A stretch of 5,710 bases of DNA, from assembly GCA_946481225.1 (NCBI GenBank), contig CAMLNJ010000231.1, forward strand, positions 1 through 5,710, written 5' to 3'. Source of the stretch: an uncultured Verrucomicrobiota bacterium. Lineage in GTDB: Bacteria > Verrucomicrobiota > Verrucomicrobiae > Opitutales > Opitutaceae. The notes under the pieces were generated by a model. That model saw only the letters and a program-made list of their open reading frames with translations, ran no database searches and had not been told where the DNA came from. The position numbers and the translations under genes were made by a program. Each line of letters opens with the position of its first letter. Position 1 is the stretch's first letter. Below, in pieces: positions 1-5,544 of the stretch.

Positions 1-1316
1 TCGCGAAGTCGCTCATGGCCGGCTGCGATTTCTCCGACAAGGAGTTCGAGCAACATATCCCCGCGGCGGTCCGCCAAGGGAAGCTCACCGAAGAACGCCT
101 TAACGACGCCCTCGCCCGCGTCCTCCGCACGCGCTTCCTCCTCGGCGAGTTCGATTCCTTCGAGTCCGGTCCCTACAGCAAGATCTCGCCGGACGTGATC
201 AACAGCGCCGCCCACCGCGCCATCGCGCGCGAAGCCGCCCGCCAGTCCATCGTCCTGCTCCAAAACCGCGACCGGCTCCTCCCGCTCAATCGCGCGAAGA
301 TCAAGCGCATCGCCGTGCTCGGTCCGCTGGCCGATCAGCTGATCACCAACAACTACAACGGCGCTCCGCCCGAGACGGCCACGCCGCTCGAGAGCATCCG
401 TGACGGCGCGGGCGCGGGCGTCGAGATTCTGCACTCCGTCGGCGCGCTCGTCGGCGGCAAGGCCGGCGCTTGGGCGAAGGTTTCGGACGAGTCCGGGATC
501 GATGCCAAGATCGCCCTCGCCTCCGCCGTCGCGCTGGCCAAGCAGGCCGACGTCGCCATCGTTTTCGTCGGCACGCACGCCGGCATCGAACAAGAGGGCC
601 GCGACCGCACGACCCTCGGCCTCACCGGCACGCAGGAGGAACTCGTGCTGGCGGTCGCCGCCGCCAACTCCCGCACCATCGTGGTCGAGATGAGCGCCGG
701 CCCGCTCGTCGTGCCGCGGATCAAGGACCGCGTTCCCGCGATGCTCCAGGCCTGGTGGCCCGGCGAGGAGGGCGGCAACGCGATCGCCGACATCCTCTTC
801 GGCGACGCCAACCCCGCCGGCCGTCTGCCGCACACCGTCTACGCCTCCGAGGCGCAGGTGCCTCCGGTCGACGAATACGACATCACCAAGGGCTTCACCT
901 ACATGTATGTGAACGGCGCGCCGCTTTTCCCCTTCGGCCACGGCCTCAGCTACACCGAGTTCAAATACTCCGATCTCGAGCTCGACGCGAAACGCATCCG
1001 CGAGGACGGCGCCGTCACGGTGAGCGTCGACGTGAAGAACACCGGCAAACGCGCCGGCGACGAGGTCGTGCAACTCTACGTCCGCGAAACCAAACCCACC
1101 GTGAAGCGCCCGGCGAAGGAGCTGCGCGGCTTCACCCGCGTCAGCCTGAAGCCCGGCGAAAAGCGAACGGTCACCTTCACGCTGCCCGCCGCGAAATTGG
1201 CTTTCTGGGACGAGAAAACCCACGCCTTCGTCGTGAATCCCGGCGCCTACGAGGTGTTTGTCGGCGCCTCCTCGGAAGACATCCGTTCTCGCGCCACCTT
1301 GACGGTGGTCCGTTGA
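1..1316 (+). CDS. GH3 family beta-glycosidase (beta-xylosidase/beta-glucosidase type), 5'-truncated by the window
   Basis: C-terminal part of a glycoside hydrolase family 3 enzyme that releases terminal beta-linked sugars from oligosaccharides. The reading frame is open from base 3 with no start needed, and residues before the Met at 15 (AKSL) continue the family alignment, so the true start lies upstream. Numbered from that Met: residues 1-50 are the end of the TIM barrel (MAGCDF, then a helix ending FLLGEFD); about 75-280 are the alpha/beta sandwich domain, starting REAARQSIVLLQN; about 330-430 are the fibronectin-III-like domain. E194 in EQEGRDR matches the family's acid/base glutamate region. 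WWPGEEGGNAIADILFG and FPFGHGLSYTEF are strong family signatures. The aspartate nucleophile and any signal peptide lie outside the window. No PA14 insertion is seen. The GIEQEGRDRTTL segment resembles beta-xylosidases, and the downstream GH39 gene fits that, but beta-glucosidase activity cannot be excluded. The stop is TGA at 1314-1316. Confidence 0.93.
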   Translation, partial: AKSLMAGCDFSDKEFEQHIPAAVRQGKLTEERLNDALARVLRTRFLLGEFDSFESGPYSKISPDVINSAAHRAIAREAARQSIVLLQNRDRLLPLNRAKIKRIAVLGPLADQLITNNYNGAPPETATPLESIRDGAGAGVEILHSVGALVGGKAGAWAKVSDESGIDAKIALASAVALAKQADVAIVFVGTHAGIEQEGRDRTTLGLTGTQEELVLAVAAANSRTIVVEMSAGPLVVPRIKDRVPAMLQAWWPGEEGGNAIADILFGDANPAGRLPHTVYASEAQVPPVDEYDITKGFTYMYVNGAPLFPFGHGLSYTEFKYSDLELDAKRIREDGAVTVSVDVKNTGKRAGDEVVQLYVRETKPTVKRPAKELRGFTRVSLKPGEKRTVTFTLPAAKLAFWDEKTHAFVVNPGAYEVFVGASSEDIRSRATLTVVR

Positions 1317-1326
1317 GAGCCCCCCA

Positions 1327-1388
1327 CCACCCGGCCGACACGGCCGGGGCTACACGGATTTGTGTAGCCTCGGGCGTGTCGCCCGTGG
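1327..1388. repeat. Imperfect hairpin repeat between the GH3 and GH39 genes
   Basis: The core 1336-1381 folds into a 20-position stem with one mismatch and one G-T wobble. Its top is GGCTACAC (1348-1355) paired with GTGTAGCC (1362-1369) across a 6-base loop, and its base is CGACACG (1336-1342) paired with CGTGTCG (1375-1381). CCAC (1327-1330) and GTGG (1385-1388) extend it after a bulge. The right half also forms its own small hairpin, CGGGCG-tgt-CGCCCG (1371-1385). The right half resembles the palindromic unit inside trmB at 3789-3887. There is no T-run after the stem, so an intrinsic terminator is unlikely. It may protect the 3' end of the GH3 transcript, or simply be a dispersed REP-like repeat. 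Confidence 0.75.
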
Positions 1389-1464
1389 GTTTGATAAGCG
1401 CCCACGCCTGACTTAGCCCCCCTTGAGTCCTCCTCGTTTTTCCCTCTATCCGCCCCTCCCCACC

Positions 1465-3180
1465 ATGAATCTCCTCCGTTTCTCCCGCTACCTGCCCCTG
1501 CTGGGCCTGTCCGCGCTCGCCCAGATCGCCGAGACGCGCGCCGCCGACGCCGCGGCGCCCGCGACCGCCGCGTCTTTTCCGGTCTCCATCCAGGTCGACG
1601 CCGCCCGCCCCGTAGGCGAGCTGAAGCCGATCTGGCGCTTCTTTGGCGCCGACGAGCCGAACTACGCGACGATGCCGGACGGAAAGAAGCTCGTCGGCGA
1701 GCTCGGCGAACTGCGCCCGAAGCAGGTCTATTTCCGCGCGCACAACCTCCTTTGCACCGGCGACGGCACGGCGGCCCTGAAGTGGGGCAGCACCAACATC
1801 TACACCGAGGACGCGAACGGGAACCCGGTCTACGACTGGAAGATCGTCGACGAGATCTTCGACACCTACCTCGCGCGCGGCATGCGCCCGCTCGTGCAGC
1901 TCGGTTTCATGCCCAAGGCGCTGTCGACCAACCCCGAGCCCTACCAGCACGAGTGGCACCCGGGCCTGAAATACGAGAAGATCATGACGGGCTGGGCGTA
2001 TCCGCCCAAGGATTACAACAAGTGGCGCGAGCTCTGCTACCAGTGGACGAAGCACTGCATCGAGCGCTACGGGAAGGAGGAGGTGGAGCAGTGGTATTGG
2101 GAGGTGTGGAACGAGCCCAACGGCCACTACTGGAAGGCGCCGAAGGAGGAGTTTCGCAAGCTGCACGACTACGCGATCGACGGCGTGCGACGGGCGCTGC
2201 CGACGGCGCGGGTCGGCGGCCCGCACACGGCGGGCGCGGGCGGGCAGTTCCAGCGCGACTTTTTGGAGCATTGCATCCGCGGGGTGAACTTCGCCAACGG
2301 CGAGAAAGGCACGCCGCTGGACTTCGTGGCCTTCCATGCGAAGGGCTCGCCGAAGTTCGTCGACGGACGGGTGCGCATGGGCATCGCGAACCAGCTGCGC
2401 GAGATCGACAAGGGCTTCGCGATCGTCGCCTCGTATCCGGAGACCAAGCACAAGCCGATCATCATTGGCGAGTCCGATCCCGAGGGTTGCGCGGCCTGCC
2501 AGGGGCCGGAGCTCAGCTACCGCAACGGCACGGTCTACTCGAGCTACACCGCGGCGAGTTTTTACCGGAAGCACCTGCTCGCGGAGAAACACGGCGTGAA
2601 CCTCGAGGGCGCGCTGACCTGGGCCTTCGAGTTCGAGGACCAGCCCTGGTTCGCGGGCTTCCGCGCGCTGGCGACGAACGGAGTGACCCTGCCGGTGATG
2701 AACGTGTTTCGCATGTTCTCGCGGATGGACGGCGATCGGCTCGCGGTGACGAGCACTCGCGAGGTTCCGCTCGAGGCGATCATGAAGGACGGCGTGCGCG
2801 GCGAACCCGACGTGGCGGCGCTGGCGGCGCTGGACAAGGCCGCGAAGAAGCTGACGGTGATCGTCTGGCACTATCATGACGACGACATCGCGGGGCCCGA
2901 CGCGGCGGTGTCGCTCGAGCTGGCGGGCTTGCCGAAGGAGGCGAAGCGGGCCCGCGTGACCCGTCACCTGATCGACCGCACGCATAGCAACGCCTACACG
3001 CTTTGGAAGGACATGGGGTCGCCGGCCGAGCCGACGCCGAAGCAATACAAGCAGCTTGAGAAGGCGGGTCGGCTGGCCGAGGCGAAGGCGCCGAAGCTGG
3101 AGCGCGGCGCGGACGGAAAGGCGTCGCTGAACTTCGCTCTGCCTCGGCAGGCGGTGACCTTGTTGACGGTGACGTGGTGA
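1465..3180 (+). CDS. Secreted GH39-type glycosidase (probable beta-xylosidase)
   Basis: A 571-residue exported glycoside hydrolase of clan GH-A. Residues 1-26 look like a signal peptide: basic start, hydrophobic LPLLGLSALA, and predicted cleavage after ETRA. A TIM barrel follows. The acid/base glutamate is E217 in WYWEVWNEPN, and the nucleophile is E336 in IIIGESDPEG. Their 119-residue separation is close to that of characterised GH39 beta-xylosidases. GALTWAFEFED (about 382-392) is a late barrel strand, and the last 130 or so residues resemble the family's C-terminal beta-sandwich. The ATG at 1465 is preferred over an in-frame TTG at 1423 because it places the signal peptide at the N-terminus. 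No Shine-Dalgarno is visible and the leader is pyrimidine-rich. The gene starts 148 bp after the GH3 gene on the same strand, which suggests joint action on xylo-oligosaccharides. GH39 also contains alpha-L-iduronidases and other activities, so the substrate is inferred. Confidence 0.9.
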   Translation: MNLLRFSRYLPLLGLSALAQIAETRAADAAAPATAASFPVSIQVDAARPVGELKPIWRFFGADEPNYATMPDGKKLVGELGELRPKQVYFRAHNLLCTGDGTAALKWGSTNIYTEDANGNPVYDWKIVDEIFDTYLARGMRPLVQLGFMPKALSTNPEPYQHEWHPGLKYEKIMTGWAYPPKDYNKWRELCYQWTKHCIERYGKEEVEQWYWEVWNEPNGHYWKAPKEEFRKLHDYAIDGVRRALPTARVGGPHTAGAGGQFQRDFLEHCIRGVNFANGEKGTPLDFVAFHAKGSPKFVDGRVRMGIANQLREIDKGFAIVASYPETKHKPIIIGESDPEGCAACQGPELSYRNGTVYSSYTAASFYRKHLLAEKHGVNLEGALTWAFEFEDQPWFAGFRALATNGVTLPVMNVFRMFSRMDGDRLAVTSTREVPLEAIMKDGVRGEPDVAALAALDKAAKKLTVIVWHYHDDDIAGPDAAVSLELAGLPKEAKRARVTRHLIDRTHSNAYTLWKDMGSPAEPTPKQYKQLEKAGRLAEAKAPKLERGADGKASLNFALPRQAVTLLTVTW

Positions 3181-3199
3181 GAAACGCTCCGGCCGGGAC

Positions 3200-3220
3200 G
3201 TTTTTAACCTAGCTAAAAAC
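3200..3220. terminator. Weak AT stem-loop after the GH39 gene
   Basis: GTTTTTA (3200-3206) and TAAAAAC (3214-3220) form a perfect 7-bp stem with a 7-base loop, beginning 20 bases after the GH39 stop. The stem is AT-rich and is followed by CGCGC rather than a T-run, so it is not a standard intrinsic terminator. It could be a transcript-end structure for the glycosidase unit or a chance palindrome in an unusually AT-rich patch. Confidence 0.25.
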
Positions 3221-3235
3221 CGCGCTTCAAACCGA

Positions 3236-3345
3236 CCACGGATTCCACAGATTGGCACGGATCAAGACAGATGCGGAGTGGAAGAGACGTGGATTCTGTC
3301 CGCTCGGCGGTGATTTTTATCCGGTTCTAAATCTGTTATCCGTGG
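3236..3345. repeat. Degenerate inverted-repeat element with CCACGGATT-type ends
   Basis: The left end CCACGGATTCCACAGATT (3236-3253) is the reverse complement of the right end AATCTGTTATCCGTGG (3330-3345) apart from a 2-base deletion, giving a 110-bp unit. The left side also contains four roughly 10-bp direct copies of a CACRGAT-like motif, starting at 3237, 3246, 3256 and 3266. No reading frame is supported inside. This looks like a decayed non-autonomous palindromic repeat. It fills most of the 277-bp gap between the GH39 gene and trmB. Confidence 0.65.
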
Positions 3346-3457
3346 GGGGGCATGAGGCATGCTCGTGAGGGGGCGGTAAGCGAAAAGGCGGCGCCGCCCC
3401 CGCGCCGCTCCGCGTCGTCTCTTCGGAGAACGCGTTGACCTTCGCGGCCGTGTTTGC
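3346..3457. other. Intergenic leader upstream of trmB
   Basis: No gene is seen here. There is a 12-bp perfect palindrome GGCGGCGCCGCC at 3387-3398. GGGGGCGG (3369-3376) can pair with CCGCCCCC (3394-3401), and GCATG (3350-3354) with CATGC (3358-3362). TTGACC at 3435-3440 looks like a -35 box, but no -10 follows at a suitable distance, so no promoter is called. The trmB frame is open from 3380 after a TAA at 3377-3379, but it contains no ATG upstream of the GTG at 3458. Confidence 0.4.
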
Positions 3458-4222
3458 GTGCGTGCCTCGTTTCCGCGCGTCCGCGTTCCCGTGCCTCTCG
3501 ACCTCTACACCAACATCCGCGACCAACGCCTCGCCGCTTTGCGCGACGAGTTTTTCCCGCGTCTGCCGCTCGCGGAGAGCCGACCGCTGACCTTGGAGAT
3601 CGGTTGCGGTCACGGGCATTATCTCACCGCGTTCGCCGCCGAGCATCCCGAGGAGTATTGCGTCGGCATCGACCTGCTCGCCGACCGCATCGAGCGCGCC
3701 GAGCGCAAGGCCAGGCGCGCCAAACTCGCCAATCTCGCCTTCGTGCAGGCCGAGGCCTCGCTCTTTCTCTCGGCGCTTGCCGCAGGAAGTGGCACGGGCG
3801 TCCCGCCCGTGTTTGGCGGCGAGGCGTCACGCCCCGCCGCCGCGGTCATTTCCACCGCCGAGCCCTCGGGCGAGACGCCTGCGCCACCCCAAACCCCGTC
3901 GCCACCGGCGCCCGCGGTCCGGCTTCGACGGGTCTTCGTGCTGTTTTCCGATCCGTGGCCGAAGCGTCGTCACTGGAAACATCGCGTTCTGCAATCGAAG
4001 CTCCTCGATGCCTTGGCCGGCATGGCGCTTCCGGGCGCGAAGCTCCACTTTCGGACCGATCATCCGGAATACTTCGATTTCGCGCGCGAGGTCATCACGG
4101 GGCATCCCCGCTGGCGGCTGGCGGCGCCCGGCGAGGAGCCGTGGCCCTTTGAATACGTGTCGGTGTTCGAGGAGCGCGCGCTGGCCGGGGCTCCCCAGTC
4201 GCTCACGGCCGTGTTCGCCTAG
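3458..4222 (+). CDS. trmB: tRNA (guanine(46)-N7)-methyltransferase TrmB with an in-frame palindrome-derived insertion
   Basis: A cytoplasmic SAM-dependent enzyme that makes m7G46 in the tRNA variable loop. Of 254 residues, LEIGCGHGHYL (46-56) is the SAM-binding motif I and GID (70-72) follows it. FSDPWPKRRH (163-172) is the TrmB signature, TDHPEYF (200-206) holds the TD motif, and FEYVSVFEERAL (231-242) is the conserved C-terminal part. The start is uncertain: GTG 3458 is the first candidate, with an in-frame GTG at 3491 just before LDLYTNIR, where homology seems to begin. Neither has a clear ribosome site. Residues 111-144, and perhaps up to 153, are a Gly/Pro/Ala-rich stretch (GTGVPPVFGG to SGETPAPP) encoded by a 99-bp palindromic repeat. 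It sits where the family has only a short loop before the DPWPK strand. The stop TAG (4220-4222) lies in the terminal repeat of the next element, so a few native C-terminal residues may have been lost. All recognisable motifs remain intact, so activity is plausible. Confidence 0.92.
   Translation: MRASFPRVRVPVPLDLYTNIRDQRLAALRDEFFPRLPLAESRPLTLEIGCGHGHYLTAFAAEHPEEYCVGIDLLADRIERAERKARRAKLANLAFVQAEASLFLSALAAGSGTGVPPVFGGEASRPAAAVISTAEPSGETPAPPQTPSPPAPAVRLRRVFVLFSDPWPKRRHWKHRVLQSKLLDALAGMALPGAKLHFRTDHPEYFDFAREVITGHPRWRLAAPGEEPWPFEYVSVFEERALAGAPQSLTAVFA
3789..3887. repeat. 99-bp palindromic repeat inserted in frame within trmB
   Basis: The 21-base ends 3789-3809 and 3867-3887 are inverted repeats: 18 Watson-Crick pairs, one wobble and two mismatches. 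The left arm is itself a perfect hairpin, CACGGGCG-tcc-CGCCCGTG (3793-3811). The centre contains another stem, 3815-3826 against 3830-3841, with 11 of 12 pairs and a 3-base loop. The length is exactly 33 codons, so the trmB frame is kept. Its right arm matches the hairpin at 1368-1387 at 16 of 20 positions, suggesting one dispersed family. The boundaries are set by pairing only, so the true unit may be somewhat longer, including the Pro-rich codons to about 3916. Confidence 0.7.
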
Positions 4223-4407
4223 GCGCTGTTTTCAGAATACTCCGACGCTTTGCGAGTGCCCTGAGGGTGAGACGGAAAGCCAAGCTGGGCCGGCGTTGAC
4301 CTCGGCGGCACGGGCGCTGGCCCGCCTCCGCTTCGGTCGCCTTGGCCGAGCATGCGAGCATGGTTTCCGTCTCACGAAGCATCGGTCTATTTTGAAGACA
4401 GCGCCTA
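4220..4407. mobile_element. MITE-like long inverted-repeat element overlapping the trmB stop
   Basis: The ends are TAGGCGCTG (4220-4228) and CAGCGCCTA (4399-4407). From 4220-4239 against 4388-4407 every position pairs, with two G-T wobbles, and imperfect pairing continues to about 4256/4371. A second inner arm pairs 4267-4278 with 4364-4375 (12 of 12), followed by CC/GG. The interior has further small stems, for example CGGGC-gctg-GCCCG at 4311-4324. No coding frame or transposase is present, so the unit is non-autonomous. The TA at both ends could be a TA target duplication of the IS630/Tc1-mariner kind, but because TA is self-complementary it could equally belong to the repeat. It fills most of the gap between trmB and atpB and could also act as a strong transcript-end structure. 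Confidence 0.65.
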
Positions 4408-4547
4408 TGAAAACGCCCCTCCATAAGTGCGCCCGCAAACACGCCTCGGCGCGTCTAATGACCCCGGCGGGCGCCGGATATCCGCCACTTCCAAGGTTGA
4501 CGGAAGCGCGCGCGCTTCCCTAGTTCGTGCTCTTTTCCCCTCTTTCC
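4408..4547 (+). promoter_or_regulatory. Leader region of the atp operon
   Basis: This stretch separates the palindromic element from atpB and probably contains the operon promoter. TTGACG at 4497-4502 is a fair -35 box, but the sequences at the expected -10 distance (TAGTTC at 4521-4526, 18-base spacing) are a poor match. A CCGGCG-gg-CGCCGG stem lies at 4464-4477. The last 20 bases before ATG are mostly pyrimidines (CTCTTTTCCCCTCTTTCC) with no Shine-Dalgarno. A 39-codon frame beginning ATG at 4407 and ending TAG at 4523 crosses the region, but it resembles no known protein, including AtpI, and is not called. Confidence 0.35.
4502..4519. promoter_or_regulatory. 18-bp perfect palindrome upstream of atpB
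   Basis: GGAAGCGCGCGCGCTTCC is its own reverse complement. It begins at the last base of the TTGACG hexamer and ends 28 bases before the atpB ATG. This is a position where a dimeric regulator could act, or where an RNA hairpin could form in the leader. The alternating GC core is also prone to form Z-DNA. The function is inferred from position and symmetry only. Confidence 0.4.
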
Positions 4548-5438
4548 ATGGCCCTCCGCGCACCCGCTTCCGCCCTCAAAACCCTCGTCGCGCTGCCGCT
4601 TTTCGCGGTGCTCGCCGCGACGGCGCACGCGGCCGAAGGCGGCCACGAGGCCGCCTCTTCGCTCAAGGGTTTCCTCGGTCTGCCGATCACCAACACGATT
4701 CTCACGAGCTGGCTGATTACCTTAGCGATCATCATTTTCGTCCGTCTCGCCGTCGGCACGCCGAAGATCGTTCCCGGCCGCGGTCAATCCGTCCTTGAGG
4801 GCGCGCTCACCGGCCTGCGGGACCTCTACGAGCCCATCGTTGGCAAGAAAGCCATGCCGATGGCTTTTCCGATTCTCGTCACCCTCTTCATTTTCATCGT
4901 GCTGCATAACTGGTCCGGCCTCCTGCCCTTTGTTGGCACCATCGGCTGGGGCCACGACGTCGACGGCCATTTCCACGTCCTCACGCCGCTCATCCGCCCC
5001 CACACCTCGGAACTGAACGGCACCATAGCCCTCGCGCTCGTCTCCTTCGGCGCTTGGTTCATCATCGTGATGCGTTACGCCGGCCCCGGCCTGTTGATCA
5101 AGGATCTCTTCGGCAACAAATCCGACAAGAACGAGCTTCACCCCGCCATGTATTGGGGTCTCTCGTTCGTCTTCCTCGTGGTCGGCCTCATCGAGGTCGT
5201 TTCGATTTTCATTCGTCCGGTGACGCTCTCCATGCGTCTTTTCGGTAATGTGTTTGGCGGTGAAAACCTCCTCCACGCGATGCACTTCCTGCCGCCTTTC
5301 TACTTCCTTGAGCTCCTCGTCGGCGCCGTCCAAGGCCTCGTGTTCACCCTCCTGACGGCGGTGTATATCGGCCTCATCTGCAACCACGGCGACGACCACC
5401 ACGACGACGAGCACGGCCACGCGGAGGCTCACCACTGA
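4548..5438 (+). CDS. atpB: F-type ATP synthase Fo subunit a
   Basis: Stator subunit a of the membrane Fo sector, which forms the two half-channels that carry ions to and from the c-ring. In this 296-residue protein, R230 in TLSMRLFGN is the essential stator arginine (E. coli R210). E239 in FGGEN and Q262 in GAVQG match the conserved residues that follow. Membrane segments are near 47-67, 104-128, 158-177, 199-222 and 250-277. Residues 1-28 look like a cleavable signal peptide ending AHA, giving a periplasmic N-terminus. The last 18 residues hold seven His and six Asp/Glu. ATG 4548 is chosen because the signal peptide then begins with its basic region; an in-frame GTG at 4527 would add seven residues. 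No Shine-Dalgarno is visible. It is followed 106 bp later by atpE, as in the usual atp operon order. Confidence 0.96.
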   Translation: MALRAPASALKTLVALPLFAVLAATAHAAEGGHEAASSLKGFLGLPITNTILTSWLITLAIIIFVRLAVGTPKIVPGRGQSVLEGALTGLRDLYEPIVGKKAMPMAFPILVTLFIFIVLHNWSGLLPFVGTIGWGHDVDGHFHVLTPLIRPHTSELNGTIALALVSFGAWFIIVMRYAGPGLLIKDLFGNKSDKNELHPAMYWGLSFVFLVVGLIEVVSIFIRPVTLSMRLFGNVFGGENLLHAMHFLPPFYFLELLVGAVQGLVFTLLTAVYIGLICNHGDDHHDDEHGHAEAHH

Positions 5439-5441
5439 GCC

Positions 5442-5470
5442 GCTTCCGGAAACTCCCTTTCGCCGGAAGC
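5442..5470 (+). promoter_or_regulatory. Stem-loop between atpB and atpE
   Basis: GCTTCCGG (5442-5449) pairs perfectly with CCGGAAGC (5463-5470) around a 13-base loop, three bases after the atpB stop. There is no T-run, so termination is unlikely within this operon. An RNA-processing or stability element that sets the relative amounts of subunits a and c is a reasonable guess, not shown by the sequence. Confidence 0.4.
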
Positions 5471-5511
5471 CACCCGCGGGCCCACGCGCCACACCAAACG
5501 CGAGCGACCGG

Positions 5512-5544
5512 CAAAAACCACAACCAACCAACCCACCCATCCAC
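5512..5544 (+). promoter_or_regulatory. G-free A/C-rich translation leader of atpE
   Basis: The 33 bases before the atpE ATG contain no G and only one T. They include CAAC/CCAAC repeats and no Shine-Dalgarno. Such a leader cannot pair stably with itself and leaves the start open to ribosomes. In E. coli atpE also has an upstream element that raises translation, so a similar role is inferred here for a subunit needed in many copies. Confidence 0.45.

Noticed and set aside
470..1411. A 313-codon + strand frame overlapping the GH3 gene
   Set aside because: Out-of-frame shadow of the GH3 gene with an Arg-rich, low-complexity protein and no homology that I recognise.
1423..1464. TTG start 14 codons upstream for the GH39 gene
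   Set aside because: It would put a Pro-rich stretch before the signal peptide. The ATG at 1465 gives a normal signal peptide.
1177..3258. A 693-codon open frame on the minus strand
   Set aside because: It lies opposite the well-supported GH39 gene, its protein is Arg/Leu/Val-rich with no recognisable domain, and it is explained by the high GC content.
3236..3280. Possible CRISPR-like or tandem array of CACGGAT units
   Set aside because: The units are too short and contiguous, with no spacers. They are better described as part of a degenerate inverted-repeat element.
3435..3457. TTGACC as a -35 box for trmB
   Set aside because: No acceptable -10 hexamer lies 16-18 bases downstream.
4203..4442. 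Minus-strand frames across the inverted-repeat element
   Set aside because: They follow the palindrome: both strands yield a similar RSILKTAP peptide because the ends are mirrored. No transposase features.
4407..4523. Small 39-codon frame between the MITE-like element and atpB
   Set aside because: No recognisable protein or ribosome site, and it begins inside the terminal repeat. AtpI was considered, but there is no membrane segment.
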